Both the position numbers and the translations under genes were made by a program. From NCBI GenBank assembly GCA_023053575.1, contig JAKZAP010000016.1:19982030-20046029 (forward strand): DNA of 64,000 bases. Reading direction: 5' to 3'. Of the stretch, positions 11,480 to 22,371 are shown one piece after another. Each line of letters begins with the position of its first letter. Position 1 is the first letter of the stretch. A model generated the notes under the pieces. The model made no database searches and was not told where the DNA came from. It worked only from the letters and a program-made list of their open reading frames with translations. The stretch is from Branchinecta lynchi. Taxonomy: Eukaryota; Arthropoda; Branchiopoda; Anostraca; Branchinectidae.

Positions 11480-13552
11480 CAAGAGCTACGAGATCATATG
11501 GCACTTGTACGAGTAGGCTGTACAAGAAAGTAGATGAGAACGTCACAAAATACTCCCGCCATCCAAAAATGCGGTTCGGAAATAGAAATCGGATATTTAG
11601 TTTCACTCATTTCTGAGCAGTTCCGGCTTCGTCTCAATTATCTGTAGCAAATGCACATGACTGTTCGAACTTTCATCCCAATAAATCCATTTGTTTGATC
11701 CCTAGATGTGCTACACGATTTCCTGTCCATCAAGCTTTACTGAAATTGGAGCATAGCCTATCTGTAAGTTTCCAGTACCCCCCCCCCCACCCCACCCCTA
11801 CCTTGGTCGAATCCGGCCCGGACGCCAAATAAGAAATCTAGGCCGCATAAACTCGGCACTGTCGAATTTGCATCTCATTCGGTCCATCCGTTTGGTTTTT
11901 GTGCAGGTCAAAAGCCCCCCCCCCCCCAATTCCCCTAATCGTGGTCGCATATAGTTCGAACACATGTTTTACATGTCGAGGCCATCGATTCGTATCACCC
12001 ATAAAGTTTCACTCGAATCAGACCACTCCTTCGCAATTTATAGAAGTCAATTTCCATGTTTCTCTTCTCTTGCTCCCAAAAAATGCTCGGATCTAGGAAC
12101 GGAAGTTTCCGGGGGTATGTTGTGTCAGGTTCTTGAGTCAAGATAGTTCGGGTCGCTAATATGACTGCAAAGTTTCGGTATCGTTTTACATCTGGAACTA
12201 TTCTAACTCATGACTACCAGAATTTCAGGAAACCCCCTCCAACTCCCCCCAGAGACCCCCGAAACCATCTGGCTCCGTCAATTTCATCTAGGCCTAATGC
12301 TTGTTCCATCCATTAAGTTCCGTCCCAATCCCTCTGCTTTTAGAGTTTCTTGAGCTTTCCACCCCCACCCCCACCCCATCCCCACAAGTATCGGACCCGA
12401 CCCGGACGTGACACTGAACGTCCGAGGCGATAGCTCACCAGACAAGTTTCATTCAAATCCGATCACCCGTTCAAAAGTTATGTACGCCACTAGATTCCGG
12501 ACTCCCCATCCACTTACTCCCCCCACGGTGGTCGGGTCGGGGAAACCGCTGTTCACAAGTCAATCTGTGTGGGTCCTTGACATACCTGTCAAGTTTCATC
12601 GCTCTAGGACATCAGGAAGTATGCCGAACTCGCGGGATTGCTAGAAATCCCGACCCCCACCCCAACTCCCCCACAGTGCCCTGATCCGGTCCGGTTATGT
12701 CAATGACGTGTCTACGACTTGTGCTTGTTTTTCCCACCAAGTTTCATCCTGATCCCTCCACTCTAAGCGTTTCTCAAAATTTCCGGTTCCCTCCTCCAAC
12801 TCCCCCCAGTGTCATCGGATCCTGCCCGGATTTAAAGTGAGATGTCTGAGACACGAGGTAACCCTAAATATCAACTTTCATCAAGATCTGATCACCCGTT
12901 CGCAAGCTAAAAATACCTCAAATTTTGTCTTCACCCTCCCTCCATTCCCCCCCCCCCCCCAGATGGTCGAATCGGGGAATTGACGATTTCCTATTTAATC
13001 TGGTCGGGTCCCTGATACGCCTGTCAATTTCCATCGTCCTAGCACATCAGGAAGCACCGAACTCGCGGGATCACTAGAAATTCGGACTTCTCGAGAAGTC
13101 AACTCCCCCAAAGTGAGCGGATCCGTTACGGTTATATCAGTCACGTATCTAGGACTTTTGCTTGTACTTTCCACCAAGTTTCATCCGGATCCCTCCAATC
13201 TAAGTGTTTTCAAATATTTCCGGTTTCCCCCTCCAACTCCCCCCAATGTCACCGAATCCGGTCTGGATTTAAAATGGAGGGTCCGAGACACGAGGTCCTT
13301 CCATATATCAAGTTTCATTAAGATCCGATCACCCGTTCGTAAGCTAAAAATATCTCATTTTTCCTAATTTTTCCGGATTCCCCCTCCCTCAAATCCACTC
13401 CAGATGGTCGGATCGGGGAAGCGACCATTTCTAATTTAATCTGGACCAGTTCCCGATATGCCTGCCAAGTTTCATCGTCCTAGCTTATCTGGAAGTGACG
13501 GACAGAAATTACAATCTCTATATGGCACTTGTCCGAAGGGCAAGTGCGTTAA
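11480..13552 (+). mobile_element. Family B Helitron-like element, complete copy inside an RT
   Basis: The 5' end is CAAGAGCT, ACG, AGATCATATGGCACTTGT. The 3' end is a hairpin at about 13525-13547 with GCACTTG / CAAGTGC arms, followed by GTTAAAAA. Between them lies a core of degenerate ~140 bp units, each with a form of CCAAGTTTCATC and separated by C-rich spacers. A homopolymer C run is at about 12947-12960. The flanking RT frame resumes directly after the element, so there is no obvious TSD, as for Helitrons. Open frames inside are not convincing genes. Confidence 0.7.
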
Positions 13553-13834
13553 AAACAGTAAACTGTGAAACAGTTGAATCTTTCAAAAAATCCGTTAGGA
13601 GTGGGAGCCGCAGAGTGGAAGCTGAATTGGGATGCTGCTGATGCCAGTACCAACGTGTGATGTTTTCACCACAAAATCAAACAAACCATCGTACAGACGA
13701 ATTCATACAGTCAACTATGGAGCGAACTCCTTATTTTGCTCCAAGCCGCAATATAAGGTAATTTAAGGTACTAATGCCACTACGCACATTTTTGCATCAT
13801 CTTTGCTTGACTATCTTTGAGCCAAAGCGGGCTT

Positions 13835-14440
13835 CCCCTTTCTCAGAGGAGCATAGAGAGATTGCACTATACCAACGAAAACGGACGGGATACTAACGAA
13901 AAAACTTAACATTAGGAAGTATAGGACTTTCCACTTTGAGACTAAATTACCGGCCTTTGATAGCCACTTTGAGCCAGCCAATTGCAGGATCGTTAATCTG
14001 GCTCCTTCTTCTTGGAATAATATAACTTTTGTATATGTGTCTTGTGTCTGATCACAGTTTGAAGGCGTTAAAGTTTGTAAGCAAAGACGGAGTCTCGTCC
14101 TATTGGTCAATTATGACACACTTTTTCAAATCCGCGTCATTGCCGACCAATAGGATTCAAGACTCCTTTTTTGTGTTCAAACTTTGAAGCCTTCAAGCTC
14201 TTACTTTCTTGGAAACTCTTTCACAAAAATAAAACTCTACGATTAAGGAATAGCCCAATTAACATTCCTGCAAGTCCCTGGCTCAGAATGATGGTCAAAC
14301 GCCCGTAATTTAATTTCAAAGTTGAAAGTCCTATACCTCCCAAAGTTAAATTTTTATTTTAGGTTCCTGTGATGATGGTGTAGGGATATCCGTTTTCATC
14401 GGGTAGGGTGCAATCTCTGTATATACTCTTGATGACTATC
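13835..14440. repeat. Long inverted repeat, arms of about 290 bp
   Basis: The left arm contains GAGAGATTGCAC, AAGTATAGGACTTTC, TGAGCCAG and CCTATTGGTC. The right arm carries the reverse complements in reverse order (GACCAATAGG, CTGGCTCAG, GAAAGTCCTATAC, GTGCAATCTC). The axis is near 14115. It is either a foldback-type element or a head-to-head duplication. The 99-codon minus-strand frame in the left arm has no family I recognise. Confidence 0.7.
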
Positions 14441-14678
14441 ATACCCTGCCGATGCAGAATCTCCGGGTACCTCCGGAAGAAACGGTGTCAAAGCTGCGCT
14501 GACTCAGGATTTGAGTCGTTGAGTTTGTGTCGTTACGGACACGATTACTCCTTCTTCATGAGAATGACTGGCGTGTTTTGGACTTAGTCATATAGAGTAT
14601 TGGTGCTCCGCAGATTGTGCAAGTAGCTTCAAATGACCTAGAACTGATCAGTCACCAGTGTCAAGGCATATCACACTA

Positions 14679-14880
14679 TAGATTTTAACTGGAACAATAC
14701 ATTTACAAAGTAATCGATCGCATGTCCGATTTTTCCTGCTTACAAGGAATGTTCCCACATCTGTAATGTATATTACAGCATAGATTTTAACTGGAACAAT
14801 ACATTTACAAAGTAATCGGTCGCATGTCCGATTTTTCCTGCTTACAAGGAATGTTCCCACATCTGTAATGCACAGTCTGA
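14679..14880 (+). repeat. Two-copy tandem repeat, 102 bp period
   Basis: TAGATTTTAACTGG starts at 14679 and again at 14781, and the two units are nearly identical through ATGTTCCCACATCTG. The identical repeated peptide in the minus-strand frame across it is a consequence of the 102 bp (34-codon) period. Confidence 0.85.
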
Positions 14881-15623
14881 AGTCTTGATGAACGGGGCGA
14901 ACAAAATCTATGCTTGAGGACGTTTTGCGATGAGGACGTTCTGTCGTGGCGTGCAGGCAATTTACGTATATTTACGTAGTTTACGCAAATATACGAAATC
15001 TTATCAAACTGTGTGTGTACGTATCTCAAATCTGCAGTCTGCGTTGTCTAATCTGTATACATCGTTACTCAGAGCTACAGACCCCTTTTGACGGTTCCTT
15101 GAGGGGTCGAACAAATAGAGATCCCGCGAAGAGGGAAGCTTAATGGTATCCCTGGCTTTGACAGGAGGTTAAATCATTTGTCGGGAAAATTAAGCTCTTG
15201 ATTCATCTACACTGCAACATTTTGTCAGAAGTGTAGCGGGGCGTCAGAGTTGATTCATTTAGGCAATCTTAACAGAAGGCACGGAATGTGAATATCAACG
15301 AGCTGAAGGGACAGGGAAGCTTTGTCATCCAGTTAAAGGAATAGAAAATGAGAAAAAGGAAGTCCCGAAAGAGGAATTGATCGGAAAAGGAAGTCCATTC
15401 ACCTAATGAAATAACGGCGCCCTGCCTTTTAAACATAACGGAGACAGCCGATCAGAACTAATGGTAAGGATAAGCTAGAATGAGGCAAGTCCCTTAATCA
15501 CGATAAAGGGGGTAACGCCGCGACGACACTGGATAAATTAAAGGAGTGGACTCGTTTGACGTGAAATATGTGAGGAACCATTACCAGTTGACAGGACGCC
15601 GAAAAAGCTGGACCCCTCTTCTA
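14881..15623. other. No gene recognised
   Basis: Nothing identifiable. A short run of TTTACG repeats sits near 14960-14990. The purine-rich stretch at 15290-15420 has no clear reading frame. Confidence 0.4.
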
Positions 15624-15790
15624 CACTGTCAGAAAGTTTCATAACAGATAACATAAGGATGCGCGGTTTCAACAGACAATGCGTAACAGATAACACTTCT
15701 AATGTTATCTGTTGTGTTTCAAAATGTTATGCCTAATAAGCGTTACCATCAGGAATAACAGAAAAACCGGCAAAAAGTATCTGCTGAGCC
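15624..15790 (+). mobile_element. Family A element, left half only
   Basis: It starts CACTGTCAGAAAG and carries the family's GATGCGCGGTTTCAACAGA and AACAGATAAC / GTTATCTGTT subterminal motifs. It then breaks off near TATCTGCTGAG, where full copies continue into a mirrored right half. The right terminus is missing. Confidence 0.7.
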
Positions 15791-15799
15791 ATAGAGCCC

Positions 15800-15912
15800 T
15801 TGGGATTCTGTTAATAAATAATAAAAAAAATTGTCTATGTTAGCATTAGCCTATGTTAGTTGTGTATATATAAGTTTGTCAATAAAAATAACTTGAACTT
15901 GAACTTGAACTG
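15800..15912 (+). mobile_element. Retroelement 3' end with (TTGAAC)n tail
   Basis: An AT-rich 3' UTR ends AATAAAAATAAC followed by three TTGAAC/CTTGAA units. This is the style of tail used by CR1/L2-type elements. No coding remains. Confidence 0.5.
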
Positions 15913-15974
15913 ACTAACAAACTGCTCAACGTTTTCAGAACATTTAACATTTTACACTACCCCCAACTAGCAGC

Positions 15975-16130
15975 ACAAGACCAAAGGTTTCGATGGGATC
16001 CCAAAAACTGGATACATATCGGACTTCTGGATCCCGACAATTGGATCTTGTAGATTCCCGGTCACACACTTTACCTGACCCTTTGAACACATTACTGTTT
16101 ATCCATCACCATCCGCTTGAAAATCTAAAC
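15975..16130 (-). repeat. Family C distal segment (inverted)
   Basis: ACAAGACCAAAGGTTTCGAT followed by GGGATCCCAAAA matches 42660-42700 on this strand and 40125-40155 inverted. The apparent peptide KGFDGIPK occurs in all three copies, but it is part of family C and not a known protein. Confidence 0.5.
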
Positions 16131-16299
16131 AAAATTATACTGTGTTGGTGTTCTTTGACAAATTACGGCGAAACAACTAATCAGATGAGAAAAAGCATGT
16201 TATATGGATTAAGCATCCATGGTTACCCTTATATATCATCCCCAATCTACCAGTCCTCTGACCATACTAAATAAAATTCAGAAAAGTACTAACTTTACC

Positions 16300-16683
16300 T
16301 ACTAACAAATTAAAAAATTAATTACAAATTAACAAGACTTAAAATGTATCAGGACATATTATTTCAAATATTGTAAAATTCTCGTGTACCTTCCTCGACG
16401 TTATAGGAATTCCCGTATAACTACAACTTTTTTGACGTCTGATCCTTTTGCAAAGTTATCTGCAATTACCCAGGACCTTCACGCTTCTGCCCTTGACCAT
16501 TCCTCCGCATTTCATCTAGGAAGAAGATTTTTTAGACCCGATTAGTCCCTGTCCTGTTTATTTTTTAATCTTGAGCATTTAACATTGTTGAAAGCTCAGT
16601 GTATTTTTTCCTTTTCTTTGTCTGTACTGCACTATTTTCATCTTCAAGTGCGTAAATAAAATTTGATCATCATCATCATCATT
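16300..16683 (+). mobile_element. Retroelement 3' end with (TCA)n tail
   Basis: The block TGTACTGCACTATTTTCATC, then AAGTGCGTAAATAAAA and (ATC/TCA)n at 16666-16681, is shared with 61480-61550, so it is a family. Position 16300-16520 may be part of the same UTR, but I see no coding there. Confidence 0.55.
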
Positions 16684-17231
16684 AACATAAAAGACTAACA
16701 AAATGTAAGGTACGCTTCTCGGTGGTATAGGGCGACGGTGAGGAACCCACCTAAACTCTTGCTTCCTAAGACCTATAAGGCCAATTACCCCCACCCCACC
16801 CAAGAAAACCCACTTACCTCAAACGTTTCCATTCTCCATCATTCACTCAACTCCTCACACTCGCAATGACTAAAAAACGTCACCTTGAATCCGGTTTCCC
16901 TTGAGATGGAAATTGAACCGTTAATGTCTGAATGTGAATGGCTGAATGCATGTCAAGTCACACGTCTTAGCGACATGAAAACCTTTTTACATTTCCACTC
17001 AGCCCCATTCTGCTTTTATTAGTTCAAACATTTTCCAATAACGGTATTTCGAGTCTGAATTCGAGAAAGAAAAATGTCAGATCACGTCGGCTTTCGACTG
17101 AATGCTGTTGAGAATTCAGATTCCGGCTTTCTTCTTGTTTGTTCTTCGTGACGAAGACAAAGATAGCTTTCTTTTCTATTGATTCTAGTACTTTGGACAT
17201 CTCGAGAAAACATCACTGTTTAAATCGAGCA
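16684..17231. other. No gene recognised
   Basis: No recognisable frame or paired repeat. There are C-rich patches near 16790. Confidence 0.4.
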
Positions 17232-17829
17232 CACTGTCAGAAGTTTCATAACAGATTGTAGGTAACACTTTCAAGAATAACACCTTTTCACTTAGAAATA
17301 AAGTATTACGACCAATTAAGTTTATACAATTTCGCGCCTAAATCTCCAACAACAACCTTCAATAGGTAAAAATACTGCACTGTCAGAAGTTACATAACGA
17401 CAACAGAAGGATGCGCGGTTTCAACAGATAACACTTCGGGATGTTATCTGTTATGTTTCTTTCATTCCCGTTAGTATTTTTTATAATAACACTTTCAAGA
17501 ATAACACCTTTTCACTTAGAAATAAAGTATTATGACCAATTAAGTATATACAATTTCGCGCCTAAATCTCCAACAACAACCTTCAATAGGTACAAATACT
17601 GAACTGTCAGAAGTTACATAACGACAACAGAAGGATGCGCGGTTTCAACAGATAACACTTCGGGATGTTATCTGTTATGTTTCTTTCATTCCCGTTAGTA
17701 TTTTTTACCAATTGAAGGTGTTGTTAGGCAAGAAATAGTGTAAACTTAACTGGTCATAACACTTTATTTCCAAAAAGGTGTTATTCTTGAAAGTGTTATA
17801 CACTATCTGTTATGAAACTTCTGACAGTG
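17232..17829. mobile_element. Family A element (CACTA-like MITE) with internal tandem duplication
   Basis: It starts CACTGTCAGAAG and ends CTTCTGACAGTG, with CA on both outer sides as a 2 bp TSD. The TIRs extend over about 120 bp. A 224 bp unit is present twice in tandem (17263-17486 and 17487-about 17708). Each unit carries an internal CTGTCAGAAG start and the AACAGATAAC...GTTATCTGTT palindrome, so an internal piece including a terminus-like sequence was duplicated. No coding. Confidence 0.8.
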
Positions 17830-18093
17830 CAGGAAAAGTTAAACTGAAACTTTTCAGACCTGCACGTTGTTTCAACGTTCAGACAAATTTATGCTAATGA
17901 ACTTGAGTACTTTTCTTCATCTGTCGCCAAAAGTCGATTAAAGCTTGCTGCAAAAACGCGAATCTTATTCGTTTGCGAACTAAGACGCGACGCGAGTAAA
18001 GTTCGAGGTCGAAGCGTTATTTTCCGCTAACAATGCAAAATTTGCGTTCTGCGGTTACGATGAGAAAACTCGCGATGGAATTTGGGTGTAATG
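17830..18093. other. Unassigned spacer
   Basis: No gene. Short GCGAA / CGACGCGA motifs here resemble 23045-23110 and may belong to another MITE family. Confidence 0.35.
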
Positions 18094-18452
18094 CACTGTC
18101 AGAAGTTTCATAACAAATAACACGAGGATGCGCGGTTTCAACAGATAATGCGTAACAGATAACACTTCGGATGTTATCGGTTGTGTTTCAGAATGTTATG
18201 CATAATAAGCGTTACCATCAGGAAGAACCCCAAAACCGCCAAAAAATATCTGCTGAGTTTTCCGACATCATGACGATAAGGAATAAAGTCAGTAGATACT
18301 TTTTTGGCTCTTCCTAACAAAGCTTGTCATGCATAGCATTTCATGCATAACGTTTTCAAACACAACATATAACATCCAAAGTGTTATCTGTTACGCATTA
18401 TCTGTTGAAACCGCGCATCCTCGTGTTATCTGTTATAGAACTTCTGACAGTG
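18094..18452. mobile_element. Family A element, complete 359 bp copy
   Basis: Ends are CACTGTCAGAAG and CTTCTGACAGTG, with TG on both outer sides as a 2 bp TSD. The halves mirror each other, including GGATGCGCGGTTTCAAC and AACAGATAAC repeats near each end, with a TATCTGCTGAG / AGTAGATACT inner stem. There is no transposase, so mobilisation would depend on a related autonomous element. Confidence 0.85.
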
Positions 18453-18523
18453 TGATAACCAAAAGGTCTATTCTACCCTTCGGTACTCCCAAACAGTTTG
18501 ACATTCTAAGAATTATATATATA

Positions 18524-18650
18524 CACTGATCATAACAAAGCTTTACGGCCTTGAAAGTATAAGTCAGCTGAGATTTACTTAAGCGATGTTTCGGCCCTCC
18601 TTGTCAAGTTCAATGGGTATATTAATAACTAAGAAGATATATCACACATA
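18524..18650 (+). repeat. Family E fragment
   Basis: The ATAAGTCAGCT block, GCGATGTTTCGGCCCTCC and TTGTCAAG match the left arm of family E, diverged. The rest is missing. Confidence 0.45.
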
Positions 18651-18722
18651 ATCAAAACCTTCAGTCCATTCTTGGAAGCCGGGAACAACAATCTTTACAT
18701 TTCAAACATAATATGCCGAGTG

Positions 18723-19025
18723 CACTGTCAGAAGTTTCATAACAGATAACACGACGATGCGTGGTTTCAACAGATAATGCGTAACATATAACACTTAGGA
18801 TGTTATCTGTTGTGTTTGAAAATGTTATGCTTGAAATATTACGCATAACAAGCTTTATTAGGAAGAGCCAAAAAAGAATCTACTGACCTTATTCGTGATC
18901 GTCATGAAGTCGGAAAACGACAAAATGGTGAAACTCAACAGATAACATCCGAAGTGTTATCTGTTACGCATTATCTGTTGAAACTGCGCATCCTCGTGTT
19001 ATATGTTATGAAACTTCTGACAGTG
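18723..19025. mobile_element. Family A element, complete 303 bp copy
   Basis: Ends are CACTGTCAGAAG and CTTCTGACAGTG, with TG at both flanks as a 2 bp TSD. The interior is the same as the 18094 copy with deletions. Confidence 0.85.
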
Positions 19026-19075
19026 TGGTCACTGCTCCTACTCTCAGACACAACCTTACCTCTCAAAATAATAAA

Positions 19076-21940
19076 CAAGAGCTACGAGCTCATATGGCAC
19101 TTGTACGAGTAGGCTGTACAAGAAAGTAGATGAAAACGTCACAAAATACACCCGCCATCCAAAAAGGCGGTTCGGAAATAGAAATAGGATATTTAGTTTC
19201 ACTTATTTCTGAGCAGTTCCGGCATCGTCTCGATTGCAAATGCACATGACTGTTCAAACTTTCATCCCAATAAATCCATTTGTTTGATCCCTAGACATGC
19301 TACATGATTTCCGGTACTCACTCTATCTCCACCTACCGTGGCCGAATCTGGTTCGGAAGAAAAAAATCGACCACCTAAAGCATCTTCGTTTATACCATGT
19401 ATCAAGTTTCACTCGTTTTCACCCTATCTGCAAGTTTCCAGTACCCCCCCCCCCCCCCTACCTTGGCCGAATCCGGCCCAGACGCCAAATAACAAATCTA
19501 GGCCGCAAAAACTCGGCACTGTCGAATTGCATCTCATTCGGTCCATCCGTTTGGTTTTTGTGCATGTCAAAAGTCCCCCCACCCCCAATTCCCCTAATCG
19601 TGGTCGCATATGGTTCGAACGCATGTTTTACATGTCGAGGCCATCGATTCGTATCACCGATGAAGTTTCACTCGAATCAGACCACTCGTTCGCAATTTAT
19701 AGAAGTCCATATTTCTCTTCTCTTGCTCCCCCAAAAATGCTCGGATCTAGGAACGGAAGTTTCCGGGGGTATGTTGTGTCAGGTTTTTAAGTCAAGATAA
19801 TTCGGGTCGCTAATATGCCTGCAAAGTTTCGTTGTCGTTTTACATCTGGAACTATTCTAACTCACGACTACCGGAATTCCAGGAAACCCCCTCCAACTCC
19901 CCCCACAGAGCCCCGAAACCATCTGGCTCCGTCAATTTCATCTAGGCCTAATACTTGTTCCATCTATTAAGTTTCGTCCCAATCCCTCTGCTTTTAGAGT
20001 TTCTTGAGTTTTCCACCCCCCCCCATCCCCACAGGTATCGGACCCGACTCGGACGTGACACTGAACGTCCGAGGCGATAGCTCACCAGACAAGTTTCATT
20101 CAAATCCGATCACCCGTTCAAAAGTTCTGCTCGCCACTAGATTCCGGACTCCCCATCCACCCACTCCCCCCACGATGGTCGGGTCGGGGAAACGGCTGTT
20201 CTCAAGTCAATCTGTTCGGATCCCTGACATACCTGCCAAGTTTAATCGCCCTAGGACATCAGGAAGTATGCCGAACTCGCGGGATCGCTATAAATCCGGA
20301 CCCCCACCCCAACTCCCCCACAGTGCCCTGATCCGGTCCGGTTATGTCAATGACGTGTCGAGGACCTGTGCTTGTTTTTCCCACCAAGTTTCATCCCGAT
20401 CCCTCCACTTTAAGCGTTTCTCAAAATTTCCGGTTCCCTCCTCCAACTCCCCCCAGTGTCATCGGATCCGGTCCGGTTATGTCAATGACGTGTCTAGGAC
20501 CTGTGCTTGTTTTTCCCACCAAGTTTCATCCCGATCCCTCCACTTTAAGCGTTTCTCAAAATTTCCGGTTCCCTCCTCCAACTCCCCCCAGTGTCATCGG
20601 ATCCGGCCCGGATTTAAAGTGAGGTGTCTGAGACACAAGGTCATCCTAAATATCAATTTTCATCAAGATCCGATCACCCGTTCAAAAGTTATGCACGCCA
20701 CTAGATTCCGGACTCCCCATCCACCCACTCCCCCCACGATGGTCGGGTCGGGGAAACGGCTGTTCTCAAGTCAATCTGTTCGGATCCTTGACATACCTGC
20801 CAAGTTTCATCGCCCTAGGACACCAGGAAGTATGCCGAACTCGCGGGATCGCTACAAATCCGGACCCCCACCCCAACTCCCCCACAGTGCCCTGATCCGA
20901 TCTGGTTATGTCAATGACGTGTCTAGGACCTGTGCTTGTTTTTCCCACCAAGTTTCATCCCGATCCCTCCCCTTTAAGCGTTTCTCAAAATTTCCGGTTC
21001 CCCACCCCAACTCCCCCACAGTGCCCTGATCCGGTCCGGTTATTTCAATGACGTTTCTAGGACCTGTGCTTGTTTTTCCCACCAAGTTTCATCCCGATCC
21101 CTCCACTTTAAGCGTTTCTCAAAATTTCCGGTTCCCTCCTCCAACTCCCCCCAGTGTCATCGGATCCGGCCCGGATTTAAAGTGAGGTGTCTGAGACACG
21201 AGGTCATCCTAAATATCAATTTTCATCAAGATCCGATCACCCGTTCGCAAGCTAAAAATACCTTAAATTTTGGTTTCACCCTCCCTCCACTCCCCCCCCC
21301 CCAGATGGTCGAATCGGGGAATTGATGATTTCCTATTTAAGCTGGTCGGGTCCCAGACATGCCTGTCAATTCTCATCCTCCCAGCACATCAGGAAGCACG
21401 GAACTCGCGGGATCACTACAAATTCGGACTTCTCCCCCCCCCAACTCCCCCAAAGTGAGCGGATCCGTTCCGGTTACACCAGTCACGTATCTAGGACTTT
21501 TGCTTGTACTTTCCACCAAATTTCATTCGGATCCCTCCACTCTAAGTGTTTTCCAAGATTTCCGGTTTCCCCCTCTAACTCCCCCCAGTGTCACCGGATC
21601 CGGTCTGGATTTAAAATGGAGGGTCTGAGACACGAAGTCCTTCCATGTATTAAGTTTCATTAAGATCCGATCACCCGTTCGTAAGCTAAAAATATCTCAT
21701 TTTTCCTATTTTTTCCGGATTCCCCCTCCCTCCACTCCCCTCCAGATGGTCGGATCGAGGAAGCGACAATTTCTAATTTAATCTGGTCCAGTTCCTGATA
21801 TGCTTGCCAAGTTTCATCGTCCTAGCTTATCTGGAAGTGCCCGAACTAGCAAAACCGGGACCGACAGACCGACAGACCGACTGACGGACAGAAATTACAA
21901 TCGCTATATGGCACTTGAGTAAGCTCAAGTGCCATAAAAA
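19076..21940 (+). mobile_element. Family B Helitron-like element, largest copy (about 2.9 kb)
   Basis: The 5' end is CAAGAGCT, ACG, AGCTCATATGGCACTTGT. The 3' end is a 13 bp stem with a 4 nt loop at 21907-21936 (TATGGCACTTGAG / CTCAAGTGCCATA) followed by an A run. Just inside the 3' end is a (CCGACAGA)n microsatellite at about 21858-21895. The core is about 16 units marked by AAGTTTCATC variants, 124-161 bp apart (mean 143) between 19665 and 21809. C runs lie at about 19446-19458 and 21292-21302. No Rep/helicase domain is encoded. The CATATGGCACTTGT 5' motif is complementary to the last hairpin arm, like the subterminal inverted repeats described for Helentrons. Confidence 0.7.
20004..21029 (+). 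repeat. In-frame internal duplication inside family B (341-codon open frame, probably not a gene)
   Basis: GATCACCCGTTCAAAAGTT starts at 20108 and again at 20672, a 564 bp duplication. Inside it a 135 bp unit is repeated at 20331 and 20466. Both periods are multiples of three, so one frame stays open for 341 codons and yields repeated peptides such as RFRTPHPPTPP and VSRTCACFSHQV. A further unit starts at 21029 with a 134 bp period, where the frame breaks. The peptide is rich in S, P, R and T with no domain. Other copies of the family do not keep this frame. I call it a repeat by-product; a transcript would be needed to change that. Confidence 0.7.
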
Positions 21941-22371
21941 AATAAAAAGGGTCCTCTTCAATATACAACCTACAACCAGTCGATTCTCAAAGCTTGTTTG
22001 AAAGGGTTTAGGCATCGGAGACGGAAATGAAAAGACTGTAATAAATGCCACTGCAAAAGGAATTCCCTATGACGGAAGGGCATCCTTTGACGCCGGAAGT
22101 GCGAAGAGAAAAAAAAAGCTTATTTACGGGTTAAGATAGGTGCCCACAGAACGCCAATTTTGTTCTTTCACGCAGCTCAGCACATTCGTTTCGTGGACCC
22201 CACTGGTAGCGAACACTTGAACGAATTCAAGAGGATTATATATGTATATCTGGATACGGTCCGTAGGACTAGAAAGACAATAGGGTGACAAGTCAAATTT
22301 CTGGTTATATAGTCTATATCTGGTTATATACTCTACTTTGGCCAGGTTGATTGTTGATTTCCCGAATTTCC
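21941..22371. other. No gene recognised
   Basis: No domain and no paired repeats are seen. Confidence 0.4.

Larger units (their letters stand above)
10720..13650 (+). pseudogene. Non-LTR RT C-terminal region, split by two DNA-element insertions
   Basis: Three separate blocks make one reading when the insertions are ignored. Block one (about 10720-11023) contains EFGMVVASP, KFLLERVQKRASKIIQGL and a region resembling the RT thumb. Block two (11376-11479) contains KNQTSIFLYQN and ends at a degenerate WNSL-type block. Block three (13553-13650) continues with NCETVESFKKSVR, the usual final helix. A 344 bp hAT-like MITE (11024-11367) lies between blocks one and two, and a 2.07 kb family B element lies between two and three. 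The residues flanking the family B insertion match the normal spacing of this protein, so its ends are well placed. The RT catalytic core lies upstream and is not present. The clade is probably CR1/L2-like. Confidence 0.75.

Noticed and set aside
13811..14110. 99-codon minus-strand frame as a gene
   Set aside because: It falls in one arm of a long inverted repeat, and the other arm does not keep the frame.
20004..21029. 341-codon open frame, the longest in the window, as a real gene
   Set aside because: It lies wholly inside family B, its length is explained by 564 bp and 135 bp duplications that are multiples of three, and the peptide has no domain. Other family B copies have broken frames there.
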